DNA of 64,000 bases from Puniceibacterium sp. IMCC21224 (GCF_001038505.1 NZ_LDPY01000001.1:1736001-1800000), one strand, 5' to 3'. Numbered from the stretch's first letter, positions 28,719 to 38,104 are shown. The notes: generated by a model not told the origin, from the letters alone. Translations and numbers: made by a program.

Positions 28719-29987
28719 TTAGGCAGCGTTGTTGGTATTTGCGGAAACCGGTTTTGACCCCGAATTGGCGTCGATGAATTCGAGCACGAGCGGGCGGATG
28801 TTGTTGCGCCAGCTCTTGCCCGCAAAGATGCCGTAATGGCCGGCACCGGGTTCCAGATGGCTCGCCTTTTTGCTGTCGGGCAGGCCGGTGCAAAGCGCCA
28901 GCGCCGCGACACACTGACCGGGCGCCGAGATGTCGTCGTTGGCACCTTCGACCGTCTTGACCGCAACCGACGTGATCTTGCCGATATCGACATGCTTGCC
29001 CGCGACAACAAACTCGTTCTTGGCAATCTCGCCATTCTTGAAGATCCGCTCGACCGTGGAGAGGTAGAATTCGGCCGGCATGTCCATCACCGACAGGTAT
29101 TCGTCGTAGAATCGGTTGTGGGCATCGTGATCCGACGCTTCACCGCGCGCCACACGCATGATCTGTTCGTTGAACGCCTTGGCGTGGCGATCCGAATTCA
29201 TCGAGATGAACGAGGTCAGTTGCAGCAGGCCCGGGTAGACCTGACGCCCGACGCCCGGGTATTTAAAGCCGACGCGCTGAATCATGGTCTCTTCGAGCTG
29301 GCCCATGGTGACACGGCGGCCAAAGTCGGTGACATCGGTCGGTGTGGCATCAGGGTCGATCGGACCGCCGATCAGGGTCAGCGACCGCGGCTGCGCTTTG
29401 GGGTCCTCTTCGGCGAGATAGGCGGTGGCGGCGAGGGTCAGCGGCGCCGGCTGACAGACCGCGATCACATGGGTGTCCGGGCCAAGGTGGCGCATGAAGT
29501 CAACGAGGTATAGGGTGTAATCCTCAATGTCGAACTTGCCGGCGCTGACTGGAATGTCACGTGCATTATGCCAGTCGGTCACGTAAACTTCGCAATTGGA
29601 GATGAGGGAGATCACGGTGGACCGGAGGAGGGTGGCGTAATGGCCAGACATTGGCGCGACCAGCAGGATTTTGCGCGGCTGTTCTGTGCGGCCATTCACG
29701 TTAAAGTGGATGAGGTCGCCGAAATCCTTGTTGACGACGGTGTCGACGCTAACCAGATGGTCGCGACCATCCTCGCAGGTGATGGTGCGGATGTTCCAGT
29801 CGGGTTTGACCGCCATGCGGGCAAAGGACCGTTCGGCAACCTCACCCCAGGCCGAAAGCCATTGCATCGCTGGATTGGGGATCACCGACATCGCCGGGTA
29901 AGATGCCATCGTTCGCGCGGTTGCGCCCATCCACTGGCTGGTGTTGCGGAAGGTCTCCATGAAATCGTAAGTCGCCATGTTACGCAT
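28719..29987 (-). CDS. phaZ: Intracellular polyhydroxyalkanoate depolymerase
   Basis: Degrades stored poly-3-hydroxybutyrate granules. The 422-residue protein has the family start MRNMATYDFMETFRNTS and an alpha/beta-hydrolase core in which Cys178 in AVCQPAP is the likely nucleophile, as in the PhaZ1 type of Cupriavidus. The C-terminal SHLEPGAGHYGIFAGKSWR block contains the conserved His. ATG 29987 has GGAG six bases upstream. It is divergent from phaC; a PhaR-type box lies between the two genes. Confidence 0.95.
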   Translation of the reverse strand: MRNMATYDFMETFRNTSQWMGATARTMASYPAMSVIPNPAMQWLSAWGEVAERSFARMAVKPDWNIRTITCEDGRDHLVSVDTVVNKDFGDLIHFNVNGRTEQPRKILLVAPMSGHYATLLRSTVISLISNCEVYVTDWHNARDIPVSAGKFDIEDYTLYLVDFMRHLGPDTHVIAVCQPAPLTLAATAYLAEEDPKAQPRSLTLIGGPIDPDATPTDVTDFGRRVTMGQLEETMIQRVGFKYPGVGRQVYPGLLQLTSFISMNSDRHAKAFNEQIMRVARGEASDHDAHNRFYDEYLSVMDMPAEFYLSTVERIFKNGEIAKNEFVVAGKHVDIGKITSVAVKTVEGANDDISAPGQCVAALALCTGLPDSKKASHLEPGAGHYGIFAGKSWRNNIRPLVLEFIDANSGSKPVSANTNNAA

Positions 29988-30056
29988 AAGCGTCTCCTTT
30001 TCCGGTGGGGTTCCGGGTAAATCGTCGCGATGCCTCCCGAACAGCGCGGCATTATT

Positions 30057-30067
30057 CTGCACAGCAG
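30057..30067. promoter_or_regulatory. PhaR box between phaZ and phaC
   Basis: CTGC-ACA-GCAG exactly fits the CTGC-N3-GCAG pattern reported for the PHA-binding repressor PhaR of Paracoccus denitrificans. It lies 25 bases before the phaC ATG and 70 bases from phaZ, so it could control either or both. Confidence 0.65.
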
Positions 30068-30091
30068 CAACGATAGAGTGGAAAGTTTAAC

Positions 30092-31894
30092 ATGACAACT
30101 GATGACATAGTCTCATCCCAGGAGCTGGAGCGGTTGAACGCGAATCTGGCCAAGGTCGAGGATCTGACGCAGCGTCTGTTGACGGCCATGGGACACAAGA
30201 AACCACTGAGTTCGTCTCTGAGCGGCCCGAGTCAGGACCTCTATGCCAACGCATTGGGGGCCTATTGGCAGGAATGGGTGCAGAATCCTGCGAAGATTCT
30301 TGAACATCAGATCGCGTTCTGGGGCAAATCCGTGACTCATTTTGTCGAAGCGCAGCAGGCGCTGACCAAGGGCAAACTGGTGGCACCGCAAGATCCGGGC
30401 CCCAAGGACCGGCGCTTTGCCAATCCGCTGTGGGACACACATCCGTATTTCAACTTTATTAAACAGCAATACCTGATCAACGCCACCGCGATCCAGCAGG
30501 CGGTGGATGATATCGACGACTTGGACCCAATCGAAAAAAAGCGATTACGTTACTTTTCACGCCAGATCGTCGATATGATGGCGCCGACCAACTTTTTGTC
30601 CACCAACCCCGATGCCTTGCAAAAGGCGGTCGAGACCGAGGGCGCGAGTCTGGTCAAAGGGCTGGAGAATCTGGTCGCAGATCTCGAGGCCAACAATGGT
30701 GAGCTGATCGTGCGGCTGGCAGACGAAGGCGCGTTTCGCATTGGCGAGAATATCGCCACGGCCAAAGGTTCTGTGGTCTATCGCAATCGCATGATGGAAC
30801 TGATCCAATACAGTCCCTCGACCGAAAAGGTTCGCGAAACGCCGATCGTGCTGTTCCCGCCATGGATCAACAAATATTACATTCTGGACCTCAAAGCCGA
30901 AAATTCGCTGATCCGGTGGATCGTCGACCAAGGCTACACGTTGTTTGTAGTCAGCTGGGTGAACCCGGATGCGTCGTTCGCGGATGTCGGACTCGAGGAG
31001 TATATCGAAGACGGCTATCTGACCGCGATCAATGAGGTGAAGGCAATCACCAAACAGGACAAGGTCAACGCGGTGGGCTATTGCATCGCTGGCACCACGC
31101 TAAGCCTGACATTGTCGCTGATGAAACAAAGGGGCGACAAGTCGGTCAAGTCCGCGACCTTCTTTACTGCGCTCACCGATTTTAGCGATCAGGGCGAATT
31201 TACGCCCTTCCTGCAGAATGATTTCATCGACGGGATCGAGGCAGAGATCGGCGACAGCGGGTTGCTGCGGTCCTTTATCATGGCGCGGACCTTTTCGTTC
31301 CTGCGTTCAAACGACCTGATCTATGGCCCCGCGATCAAGAGCTACATGATGGGTGAGACGCCGCCGGCGTTTGATCTGCTTTATTGGAACGGGGACGGCG
31401 CCAACCTGCCGGGCAAGATGGCAATCGACTATCTGCGACGGCTTTGTCAGGACAACCGGTTTTCAGACGGCGGTTTCGAAATTCTGGGCCATACATTGAA
31501 TCTGTCGGATGTGGACGTGCCGCTGATGTCGATCGCCTGCGAGACGGATCACATCGCGGCGTGGAAGGATTGCTATCGCGGGGTGCAAAAGATGGGTGGC
31601 CGCTCAAAGACGTTTGTGATGGCCGAGTCCGGACATATCGCGGGGATCGTCAATCCGCCAAAGAAAAAGAAGTACGGCCATTACCTGAACTCCGACCTTA
31701 GCCTGGACCCCGAGGCATGGCAGGCCAGAGCAGAACACCACCAAGGATCATGGTGGCCGATCTGGGAGGCCTGGCTGGCCAAACGGTCTGGTCGCTGGAT
31801 TGTCGCAAGGGAACCCGGTGATTCGGATCATCCGGTGCTCTGCGAGGCGCCCGGCACCTATGTCATGGTAAAGGCTGCTGCATCAAATCAGTGA
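30092..31894 (+). CDS. phaC: Class I polyhydroxyalkanoate synthase
   Basis: Polymerises 3-hydroxyacyl-CoA into PHA on the granule surface. The 600-residue length suits class I enzymes. The lipase-like box is GYCIAGT with catalytic Cys331 (GxCxG type); downstream are the catalytic Asp region ACETDHIAAW and the His in AESGHIAGIVNPP. The N-terminal region before residue 190 is the variable PhaC N domain. It is divergent from phaZ and followed by phaP and phaR in the order known from Paracoccus. No phaA or phaB is in the window. Confidence 0.97.
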   Translation: MTTDDIVSSQELERLNANLAKVEDLTQRLLTAMGHKKPLSSSLSGPSQDLYANALGAYWQEWVQNPAKILEHQIAFWGKSVTHFVEAQQALTKGKLVAPQDPGPKDRRFANPLWDTHPYFNFIKQQYLINATAIQQAVDDIDDLDPIEKKRLRYFSRQIVDMMAPTNFLSTNPDALQKAVETEGASLVKGLENLVADLEANNGELIVRLADEGAFRIGENIATAKGSVVYRNRMMELIQYSPSTEKVRETPIVLFPPWINKYYILDLKAENSLIRWIVDQGYTLFVVSWVNPDASFADVGLEEYIEDGYLTAINEVKAITKQDKVNAVGYCIAGTTLSLTLSLMKQRGDKSVKSATFFTALTDFSDQGEFTPFLQNDFIDGIEAEIGDSGLLRSFIMARTFSFLRSNDLIYGPAIKSYMMGETPPAFDLLYWNGDGANLPGKMAIDYLRRLCQDNRFSDGGFEILGHTLNLSDVDVPLMSIACETDHIAAWKDCYRGVQKMGGRSKTFVMAESGHIAGIVNPPKKKKYGHYLNSDLSLDPEAWQARAEHHQGSWWPIWEAWLAKRSGRWIVAREPGDSDHPVLCEAPGTYVMVKAAASNQ

Positions 31895-31909
31895 CTTGGC
31901 AGATTTTTG

Positions 31910-31920
31910 CTGCGGTGCGG
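31910..31920. promoter_or_regulatory. Imperfect PhaR box upstream of phaP
   Basis: CTGC-GGT-GCGG matches CTGC-N3-GCAG at seven of eight fixed positions. Its centre is 28 bases (just under three helical turns) from the perfect site at 31938-31948, so the two could bind cooperatively. Confidence 0.45.
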
Positions 31921-31934
31921 CATTTTCCCTTGAA

Positions 31935-31951
31935 ATGCTGCGTCGCAGCAT
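31935..31951. promoter_or_regulatory. Perfect PhaR operator overlapping the phaP promoter
   Basis: ATGCTGCG-T-CGCAGCAT is a perfect 17-base palindrome containing CTGC-GTC-GCAG. It sits between a TTGAAA -35 element (31930-31935) and CATATT (31953-31958, 17-base spacing), the arrangement expected when a repressor blocks RNA polymerase. The regulator PhaR is encoded just downstream. Confidence 0.75.
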
Positions 31952-32016
31952 GCATATTCCTGACAGCTGCAATGAAACGCGGGGTGGGCCCGCACAGCAG
32001 ATAAAGGAATATTTTT

Positions 32017-32478
32017 ATGGCTACTGCAAAAACACCCGATTTCGCCGCGATGATGAAAGACATGATGGGCGCATACCCGGTGGACACATCGTCCATGGAA
32101 GAAGCGTTCAAAACAACCGCCACGCTGAACGAAAAGCTGAGCCAGGTTGCCATCGAAGCCGTCGGCAAGTCGACCGAGATTTCGTCCAAGTGGACAAAAG
32201 AGACCCTGGCCAAGCTGGCTGACATGTCCAAAGCCAAAGCTGAGCCTGCTGACTATGCAAAGTCGATGACCGATTTCGCTTCGGCTCAGGCCGAAGTGGC
32301 GTCCGAGCACATGGCCGCCTTTGCTGAAATCGCGAAAAAAGTTCAGATGGACACCGTCGAGCTGATGATGGCCGCCGGCAAAGACATGACCGAGGACGCA
32401 ACCGCGGCCGTCAAGAAAGCCACGACTGACGCCACCGCAGCCGCCAAAAAGGCAGCGACGGTCGCCACGGCAAAGTAA
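32017..32478 (+). CDS. phaP: Phasin (PHA granule-associated protein)
   Basis: A 153-residue amphipathic helical protein that coats PHA granules. It belongs to the phasin family; residues 1-115 are helical with few Gly or Pro and no Cys, and the last 30 residues are an Ala/Lys/Thr-rich tail (repeats of the AAxKKA type) resembling histone-like tails of some phasins. ATG 32017 is preceded by AAGGA eight bases upstream. Two PhaR boxes lie in its promoter and a perfect terminator follows, so it forms a single-gene, strongly regulated unit. Confidence 0.93.
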   Translation: MATAKTPDFAAMMKDMMGAYPVDTSSMEEAFKTTATLNEKLSQVAIEAVGKSTEISSKWTKETLAKLADMSKAKAEPADYAKSMTDFASAQAEVASEHMAAFAEIAKKVQMDTVELMMAAGKDMTEDATAAVKKATTDATAAAKKAATVATAK

Positions 32479-32527
32479 CGAAGAACGCCACAGGCATCCA
32501 TTCCTCCCGATGTGATGTCGCGTGACG

Positions 32528-32559
32528 GGGCGGGTTCCAATGGAACCCGCCCTTTTTTT
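32528..32559 (+). terminator. Rho-independent terminator of phaP
   Basis: A perfect 11-base stem (GGGCGGGTTCC at 32528-32538 with its complement at 32542-32552), a three-base AAT loop and seven T residues. This is the strongest terminator in the window and suits a highly expressed gene. Confidence 0.95.
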
Positions 32560-32668
32560 GTGTCTGTACCACTCCCGAGCGATGTGGCGCGGGCAAGGGC
32601 CAGAAGACAGTTCGACTGTGGCGGTAAGCTAACGCTTTCCATTTACGCAGACGCAGCATAGACTTTTT

Positions 32669-32679
32669 CTGCACTGCTG
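32669..32679. promoter_or_regulatory. Possible PhaR autoregulatory box upstream of phaR
   Basis: CTGC-ACT-GCTG matches the CTGC-N3-GCAG pattern at seven of eight fixed positions and lies 19 bases before the phaR start. PhaR repressors are known to regulate themselves, which fits, but the mismatch makes this uncertain. Confidence 0.4.
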
Positions 32680-32697
32680 AATTTTTGGAGGGACCTC

Positions 32698-33249
32698 GTG
32701 GCTGACAAGACCAAATCGCTGCTGATCAAGCGCTATGCCAGTCGCAGGCTGTATAACACTGAAACAAGTGACTATGTGACGCTTGAGGATATCGCGGGCT
32801 TCATCCGCGCCGGCCGCGAAGTTCAGATCGTCGATCTGAAATCCGGCGATGACCTGACCCGGCAGTATCTGCTCCAGATTGTGGCCGAGAACGAAAGCAA
32901 GGGTCAGAGCGTTCTGCCAATCAACGTGCTGACCGATCTTGTGCGCAGTTACACCACACAAGCGACATCTGTTGTGCCGCAATTTCTGGCGGCCAGTTTC
33001 GACATGTTCCGCGACAGCCAGTCAAAATGGGTCGAAAACATGGGCTCGATCAACCCGATGACCAAGCTGCCGGGTTTCGAGGCGGTGCAGGCACAGCAAG
33101 AAGCGTTTCTCAAGGCGATGTCAGGCGGCGTCGGCAAGCAGTGGTCTGGACCCGAGCCCGAGCCGGTCGACGACCCGCCCGAGGATCTGGACGCGATCCG
33201 CAAGGAACTGGCCGAGCTTAAGCAGAAATTGTCCAAGCTTGAAAAGTGA
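32698..33249 (+). CDS. phaR: PHA synthesis repressor PhaR
   Basis: A 183-residue transcription factor that binds PHA polymer and DNA, releasing phasin expression when granules form. The N-terminal accumulation-regulator domain (about residues 8-68) is classic: LLIKRYASRRLYNTETSDYVTLEDI spans it in pieces, followed by the second conserved block around VLPINVLTDLVRSYTTQA. The C-terminus is Pro/Glu-rich and ends in a short coiled-coil (KELAELKQKLSKLEK). The start is GTG 32698 with GGAGGGA upstream. Matching operators lie in front of phaC, phaP and probably phaR. Confidence 0.96.
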   Translation: MADKTKSLLIKRYASRRLYNTETSDYVTLEDIAGFIRAGREVQIVDLKSGDDLTRQYLLQIVAENESKGQSVLPINVLTDLVRSYTTQATSVVPQFLAASFDMFRDSQSKWVENMGSINPMTKLPGFEAVQAQQEAFLKAMSGGVGKQWSGPEPEPVDDPPEDLDAIRKELAELKQKLSKLEK

Positions 33250-33353
33250 CTGGCCGAGGCCGTGCGCAGCAACTGGCATGGGTGAGGGGACGACCCCGTC
33301 GCCCCGGCTTGGGCTGAAAACGCGGTCGGGCGCAGGCGGGAATTTGCGGCGTT

Positions 33354-34547
33354 TTAAGTGCCGTAAGCGCGGGTCGGCAGAGACATGACCTGATCGGCCG
33401 CCGTCAACAACAGTTGGGCCACTGCCTCACATTCGACGAGGGTCAGGCGTGCGGGCAGGCGGGTGTCACAGGCGCGCATCAGCATTGCGCGGGTTTGGGG
33501 CAGGTCGGGCAGGTCGGGCAGGAACTGCCAGTTCCAAAAGGCCCGCGCGTTGTCGCGACTGAGGCCAAAGACCTGCACCTTGATCCCGGCGGACTCTGCG
33601 GCAGCAACAAAGGCCAGAACCTCATCATCGCTCATTCCACTGAGATTGAATTGCAGTGAATCGGGCGCGCGTTCTTCGGGGGACAGTTTCGACGGCACAT
33701 TGATCCACGGGCTGGCAGTCAGCGCATGTGCCACATGGTCATGGTTGCGGCGACCGTCGCGGACGCGGCGCGCGATATGCGGGATCTGGGGGCGGATCAC
33801 GGCGGCGGACAGGTTCGAAAGCCGTAGATTGTACAACGGCAACAGGTTCTGCCAGGTGGCGCAGGCCGTATGTACCGCACCGTGCTTGGCCCAGTTCTGC
33901 TCGTAAGCGCCGGACATGATGATGGCGCGGGCGACCAGATCCGCATCGTCGGTGACAAGGATACCTCCTTCGCCCGCGTTGATCAGCTTGTAACTCTGAA
34001 AACTAAAGCAACCGATGCGACCCAGCGTTCCGATGTTGCGGCCACGCCAGGTGGTGCCCAGGCTATGCGCGGCATCCTCGATCACCGGAACGTCAAGCGC
34101 GGCGCAGAGCGTCAGGATCGCATCCATATCCGAGGTGTGCCCCCGCATATGGCTGATGATCACCGCCTGAACGTCAGGCAGTTTGGCGGCAAAATCGTCC
34201 AGGTCGATGCGGTAATCCGTGCCGACTTCGCACAGCACGGGGCGACAGTCGGCATGCACCACAGCCGACGGGACCGCAGCAAAGGTAAAACCGGGGATCA
34301 GCACAGCAGCGTTGCGGGGCAAGTCCAGCGCCTTGAGCGACAGAAACAGCGCCGCAGAACAGCTGCTGACGGCGAGTGCGTAGCGTGACCCGAGGAATTG
34401 CGCGAACTCCTGCTCCAGCAGGGTGACGGGGGCGTCCTGCGGTGCGGTATAGCGAAACAGGTCGCCCGACTGCAGCAGGCGGTCAATCTCGGCGCGGGCT
34501 TCGGGCGGGATCGATTCCGCGTCATGCATGTTGGGAAGTGCGCTCAT
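33354..34547 (-). CDS. DegT/DnrJ/EryC1/StrS-family PLP aminotransferase
   Basis: A 397-residue fold-type I PLP enzyme of the DegT family, whose members usually aminate nucleotide-linked keto sugars. Lys187 in SYKLINAGEGG is the Schiff-base residue, and IEDAAHSLG (Asp158) holds the pyridine nitrogen. Here no sugar-biosynthesis genes are adjacent; the gene follows the polyamine-type genes on the same strand with an 88-base gap, so its substrate is open. ATG 34547 is preferred, with AGGA eight bases upstream; TTG 34553 is possible. It ends convergent to phaR. Confidence 0.88.
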   Translation of the reverse strand: MSALPNMHDAESIPPEARAEIDRLLQSGDLFRYTAPQDAPVTLLEQEFAQFLGSRYALAVSSCSAALFLSLKALDLPRNAAVLIPGFTFAAVPSAVVHADCRPVLCEVGTDYRIDLDDFAAKLPDVQAVIISHMRGHTSDMDAILTLCAALDVPVIEDAAHSLGTTWRGRNIGTLGRIGCFSFQSYKLINAGEGGILVTDDADLVARAIIMSGAYEQNWAKHGAVHTACATWQNLLPLYNLRLSNLSAAVIRPQIPHIARRVRDGRRNHDHVAHALTASPWINVPSKLSPEERAPDSLQFNLSGMSDDEVLAFVAAAESAGIKVQVFGLSRDNARAFWNWQFLPDLPDLPQTRAMLMRACDTRLPARLTLVECEAVAQLLLTAADQVMSLPTRAYGT

Positions 34548-34635
34548 TTCCAAATTCCTGAAGCAAGGTTTCAGGTTTTGTAAATCAAGCGGTTAAAATT
34601 CCAAAGTGATAATCTTGTGACATCACTGTCGGCGA

Positions 34636-35940
34636 TTAAATCCCTAGCCGGTCGCGCAGCGCAAACCAGCTCATCGCGAGGACAAGCAGCGGCGATCGTA
34701 GTACCGTACCGCCGGGAAAGGCCGGGGTGGGCATGGCGGCCATGGTGTCAAAGCCTTCGGCCTGGCCCTGAATCGCCAGCGCCATCAATTGGCCCGCATG
34801 CACAGCAGTGCCGACCCCGTGGCCGGAATACCCCGAGGCCGACAGCATGTTAGGTGCGATTCGGGCAAGGTGGGGAAGGCGCTTCATCGTGATCGCCAGC
34901 GTGCCGCCCCACGCATACTCCAACCGGACATCGCGCAGATGTGGAAACACGGCCAGCATCGGTTTTGACACCACGGCGCGAATATCACGCGGGAACCGGT
35001 AGCCATAGCTTTCGCCACCGCCGAACAGCAGCCGTTTGTCATGGCTCAGGCGGAAGTAGTTGACCACAAATCGAGAATCGGCAACCGCTACGTCACGGGT
35101 CAGCACCGTAGCGGCACGATCCCCCAAGGGTTCGGTGGCAACGATAAAGTTGTTGATCGGCATGACACGGGCCGCGACGCTGCGCTCCAGCCCGCCCAGA
35201 TATCCGTTGGTGGCCAGGATGACATGGTGCGCGGTGACGCGCCCTGCATCCGTCTGCACTGTGGCGGGATCACCTTTGGCAATATGATGCACAGCGCTGT
35301 CTTCGAATATCCGAACACCAGCGTTGGACGCCGCCCGCGCCAACCCAAGGGCCAGCCGCAGGGGATGCAGATGCGCCGCACCGTGGTCCAGAATCCCGCC
35401 GCGATAGTCGGGGGACGGGCACAGGGTGAAACAGGCATCACGGTCCAGAACCTCGATCTGATCATAGTCATACTGCTGGTCCAGATGCGCGGCATAGCGA
35501 TGCAGATCCGCGACCTCGGCGGTAGAAGAGCCGGTCCATGCGACGCCGGGCTTTTGATAGCAGTCGATTTTGTGGCGGGTGATCAGATCCTTGACCAGCG
35601 CCTTGGCGCCCTCGCCAAGTGTCCAGAGCTGGCGCGCATGATCGCGGCCCACCATCGATTCAAGCTTCAGCTGATCCTGCCGCTGACCTGAGCCAAGCTG
35701 ACCGCCGTTGCGGCCAGAGGCACCAAAGCCCGCGCGATGCGCCTCGAGCAAGACAACATCCAACCCGGCTTCGGCCAGATGCAGCGCCGCAGACAGGCCG
35801 GTGTAACCGCCACCAACGATGCAGACATCCGCCGTTATGTCGCCGCGTAGCGCGGCGCGACGTTCCGGGATATCCGCAGTCGCGGCGTACCAGCTATCCG
35901 GATAGCTGCCACGCTGGTCGTTGCTGTAGAGCAGGTTCAT
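34636..35940 (-). CDS. FAD-dependent amine oxidase, PuuB/OrdL-like
   Basis: A 434-residue DAO-type flavoprotein. The dinucleotide-binding motif IVGGGYTGLSAALHLAEAG begins at residue 41, with the acidic residue at the end of the second strand (LLEA). The RAGFGASGRNGGQLGSGQ segment and the C-terminal GYSGHGVGTAVHAGQL motif are characteristic of gamma-glutamylputrescine oxidase and relatives. It would oxidise a gamma-glutamylated amine to the aldehyde with release of ammonia and peroxide. Downstream of a glutamine-synthetase-like ligase and an amidotransferase, it completes most of a Puu-like pathway. Confidence 0.85.
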   Translation of the reverse strand: MNLLYSNDQRGSYPDSWYAATADIPERRAALRGDITADVCIVGGGYTGLSAALHLAEAGLDVVLLEAHRAGFGASGRNGGQLGSGQRQDQLKLESMVGRDHARQLWTLGEGAKALVKDLITRHKIDCYQKPGVAWTGSSTAEVADLHRYAAHLDQQYDYDQIEVLDRDACFTLCPSPDYRGGILDHGAAHLHPLRLALGLARAASNAGVRIFEDSAVHHIAKGDPATVQTDAGRVTAHHVILATNGYLGGLERSVAARVMPINNFIVATEPLGDRAATVLTRDVAVADSRFVVNYFRLSHDKRLLFGGGESYGYRFPRDIRAVVSKPMLAVFPHLRDVRLEYAWGGTLAITMKRLPHLARIAPNMLSASGYSGHGVGTAVHAGQLMALAIQGQAEGFDTMAAMPTPAFPGGTVLRSPLLVLAMSWFALRDRLGI

Positions 35941-35973
35941 GATCTTCTTTCGCGTCGCGCCGGTGCGGCACCT

Positions 35974-37338
35974 TTAGACATTCAACAGCAGGTGTTCGCG
36001 TTCCCAAGGGCTGATGACCTGAAGGAACTCTTCGTATTCGGTGCGTTTCACGATGGAATAAACCCGTGCGAATTCCGGACCCAGGACGTCGTGCAATTCC
36101 TTGGCCTCGTCAAACAGATCCAGCGCCTGGCCGAGTACGCGGGGAATGTCGCCTTCCCCCTCGTAGGCGTCACCCTTGAACTGCTTTGACGGGCGGCGCT
36201 CTTCCATCAGACCAAGGTAGCCGCAGGCCAGCGACGCCGCGATGCCGAGGTAGGGGTTGCAGTCCATGCCCGCCAGCCGGTTCTCGATCCGCCGCGCCTC
36301 GGGTGTCGATAGCGGAATACGGATGCCGGTGGTGCGGTTGTCGCGGCCCCACTCAAGGTTGATCGGCGCGGCGTGGTCTTTTACATACCGCCGGTAGGAA
36401 TTCACATAGGGTGCCTGTACCGCAATCGCTGCGGGCATATGATGTTGCAACCCACCAATAAAGTGAAAGAACGCGTCGGTCTCACCGCCGCCGGGACCGG
36501 TAAAGATGCTCTTGCCGGTTTCGATATCGAGGATCGAATGATGGATATGCATCGCCGATCCAGGTTCCTCTGCAATCGGTTTCGCCATGAAGGTGGCAAA
36601 ACAATTGTGCCGCAGCGCCGCCTCGCGGATCAGGCGTTTGAAAAAGAACACCTCGTCTGCCAGTTTGATCGGGTCGCCGTGGCGCAGGTTGATTTCTAAC
36701 TGGCCGGCGCCGCCCTCTTGGGTGATGCCGTCAATCTCGAATCCCTGGGCTTCGGCAAAGTCGTAGATATCGTCGATCACCGGGCCGAATTCATCAACAG
36801 CCGTCATTGAATAAGCCTGACGCGCGGCAGCGGGGCGGCCCGAACGGCCCATCATCGGCTCAATGCTCTTGGCAGGGTCGATGTTGCGCGCGACAAGGAA
36901 AAATTCCATTTCGGGGGCCACAACCGGCTGCCAGCCTTGCTTTGCGTACAGATCGCAGACCCGGCGCAGCACGTTGCGCGGCGCACAGGCCACGGGGCGG
37001 TCCTTGCGATCATAGGCATCGTGGATCACCTGCAAGGTCCAGTCGCCAGTCCATGGCGCGGCGGTGGCCGTGCTCATATCCGGTTTGAGGATCATGTCAC
37101 GTTCGATAAAGCCCTCGTTCGCATCCGCAGCTTCACCCCAGTCTCCGGTGATGGTCTGGTAAAAGATCGAATCCGGCAGGTGGAAGTATTTCTGCTTGGC
37201 GAATTTCGACGCTGGCACTGCTTTGCCACGCGCAATGCCGGGCAGGTCAGAGATGATGCACTCAACTTCGTCCAGCCGACGGCCTTCGAGAAAGGCGCGG
37301 GCGGATTCGGGCAGGGCGTCGGTCCAGTCTTCGCTCAT
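35974..37338 (-). CDS. Glutamine synthetase-like ligase (gamma-glutamylputrescine synthetase type)
   Basis: A 454-residue member of the glutamine synthetase superfamily, of the type that ligates glutamate to amines such as putrescine (PuuA-like). Metal and substrate motifs visible are EMEFFLVARN, GAGQLEINLRHGDP, HIHHSI and the NRTTGIRIPLS block; the adenylylation loop of true GlnA is absent. ATG 37338 has AGAGGA just upstream and overlaps the stop of the amidotransferase gene by four bases. With the FAD oxidase behind and the amidotransferase in front, a polyamine route is the best reading. The exact amine is not determinable. Confidence 0.87.
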   Translation of the reverse strand: MSEDWTDALPESARAFLEGRRLDEVECIISDLPGIARGKAVPASKFAKQKYFHLPDSIFYQTITGDWGEAADANEGFIERDMILKPDMSTATAAPWTGDWTLQVIHDAYDRKDRPVACAPRNVLRRVCDLYAKQGWQPVVAPEMEFFLVARNIDPAKSIEPMMGRSGRPAAARQAYSMTAVDEFGPVIDDIYDFAEAQGFEIDGITQEGGAGQLEINLRHGDPIKLADEVFFFKRLIREAALRHNCFATFMAKPIAEEPGSAMHIHHSILDIETGKSIFTGPGGGETDAFFHFIGGLQHHMPAAIAVQAPYVNSYRRYVKDHAAPINLEWGRDNRTTGIRIPLSTPEARRIENRLAGMDCNPYLGIAASLACGYLGLMEERRPSKQFKGDAYEGEGDIPRVLGQALDLFDEAKELHDVLGPEFARVYSIVKRTEYEEFLQVISPWEREHLLLNV

Positions 37339-38018
37339 GCGATCCTCTTTTCCTTGAAAAACAGCGTGATCAGATCGGCAAGCCGGGCACTGTCGGTGGG
37401 TTCGTCGAGTTGCGACAATGCCTCTTGCCTCAGGTTTTCGGGCACAACCCCGGGCGCACGAGTGTCGAGCAGCCCTTTCAGATAGGTGCGGTTGATCTCG
37501 GGATGGGGCTGGAGGGTAAAGGCACGGCCCGTGTACAGCAGCGCCGCGTTGGCACAGAACGCCGTGGATGAAATCACCTGAGCGCCTTCGGGCACGGCCG
37601 TTACCTGATCCTGATGCCAGGCATTCAGCGCGAAAGTGTCGGCGCCGATGGTGTAATCTTGGCGTCCCACCGACCAACCCCCATCGAATTTTTCGACCCG
37701 CCCGCCAAGCGCCTGAGCGATGATCTGGTGGCCAAAGCAGATGCCGACCATAGGCCGCCCACTGACGTAAATGGCGCGTATCAACGCCTCAAGCGGGGCG
37801 ATCCACGGCAGATCCTCATAGGCGCCGAATTTTGATCCGGTGATCAGCCAGCCGTCAGCGGCCTCTGCGCCGGAGGGAAATTCCCCGTCCACCACCGGAT
37901 AATTGTCAAAGACAAGGCCCTGATCCGCAAGGAAATGGGCAAAGATTTCGGGGTAGTCACCGTTTTCATCGACGAGCTGTTCGTTGACATGTCCGGTTTG
38001 CAGGATGCCGATTTTCAT
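37335..38018 (-). CDS. Class I glutamine amidotransferase-like hydrolase
   Basis: A 227-residue class I amidotransferase domain without a synthetase partner. The triad is visible: Cys94 in GICFGHQ, His172 and Glu174 in LQPHPE. Standing between two glutamine-synthetase-like genes and near an FAD oxidase, it may hydrolyse gamma-glutamyl products, the job PuuD performs in E. coli, although PuuD belongs to a different subgroup. ATG 38018 gives the family start MKIGILQTGH; longer in-frame starts add noncoding-looking sequence. Coupled to the downstream ligase by a four-base overlap. Confidence 0.85.
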   Translation of the reverse strand: MKIGILQTGHVNEQLVDENGDYPEIFAHFLADQGLVFDNYPVVDGEFPSGAEAADGWLITGSKFGAYEDLPWIAPLEALIRAIYVSGRPMVGICFGHQIIAQALGGRVEKFDGGWSVGRQDYTIGADTFALNAWHQDQVTAVPEGAQVISSTAFCANAALLYTGRAFTLQPHPEINRTYLKGLLDTRAPGVVPENLRQEALSQLDEPTDSARLADLITLFFKEKRIA

Positions 38019-38104
38019 GGGGTACCGATCCTCGGGTGATGCGTGCAGGGTAGAGCGCGGCCACATGGACAGCAAGAGCGCCGTCCATGTCGCAAGAGGC
38101 GGTG

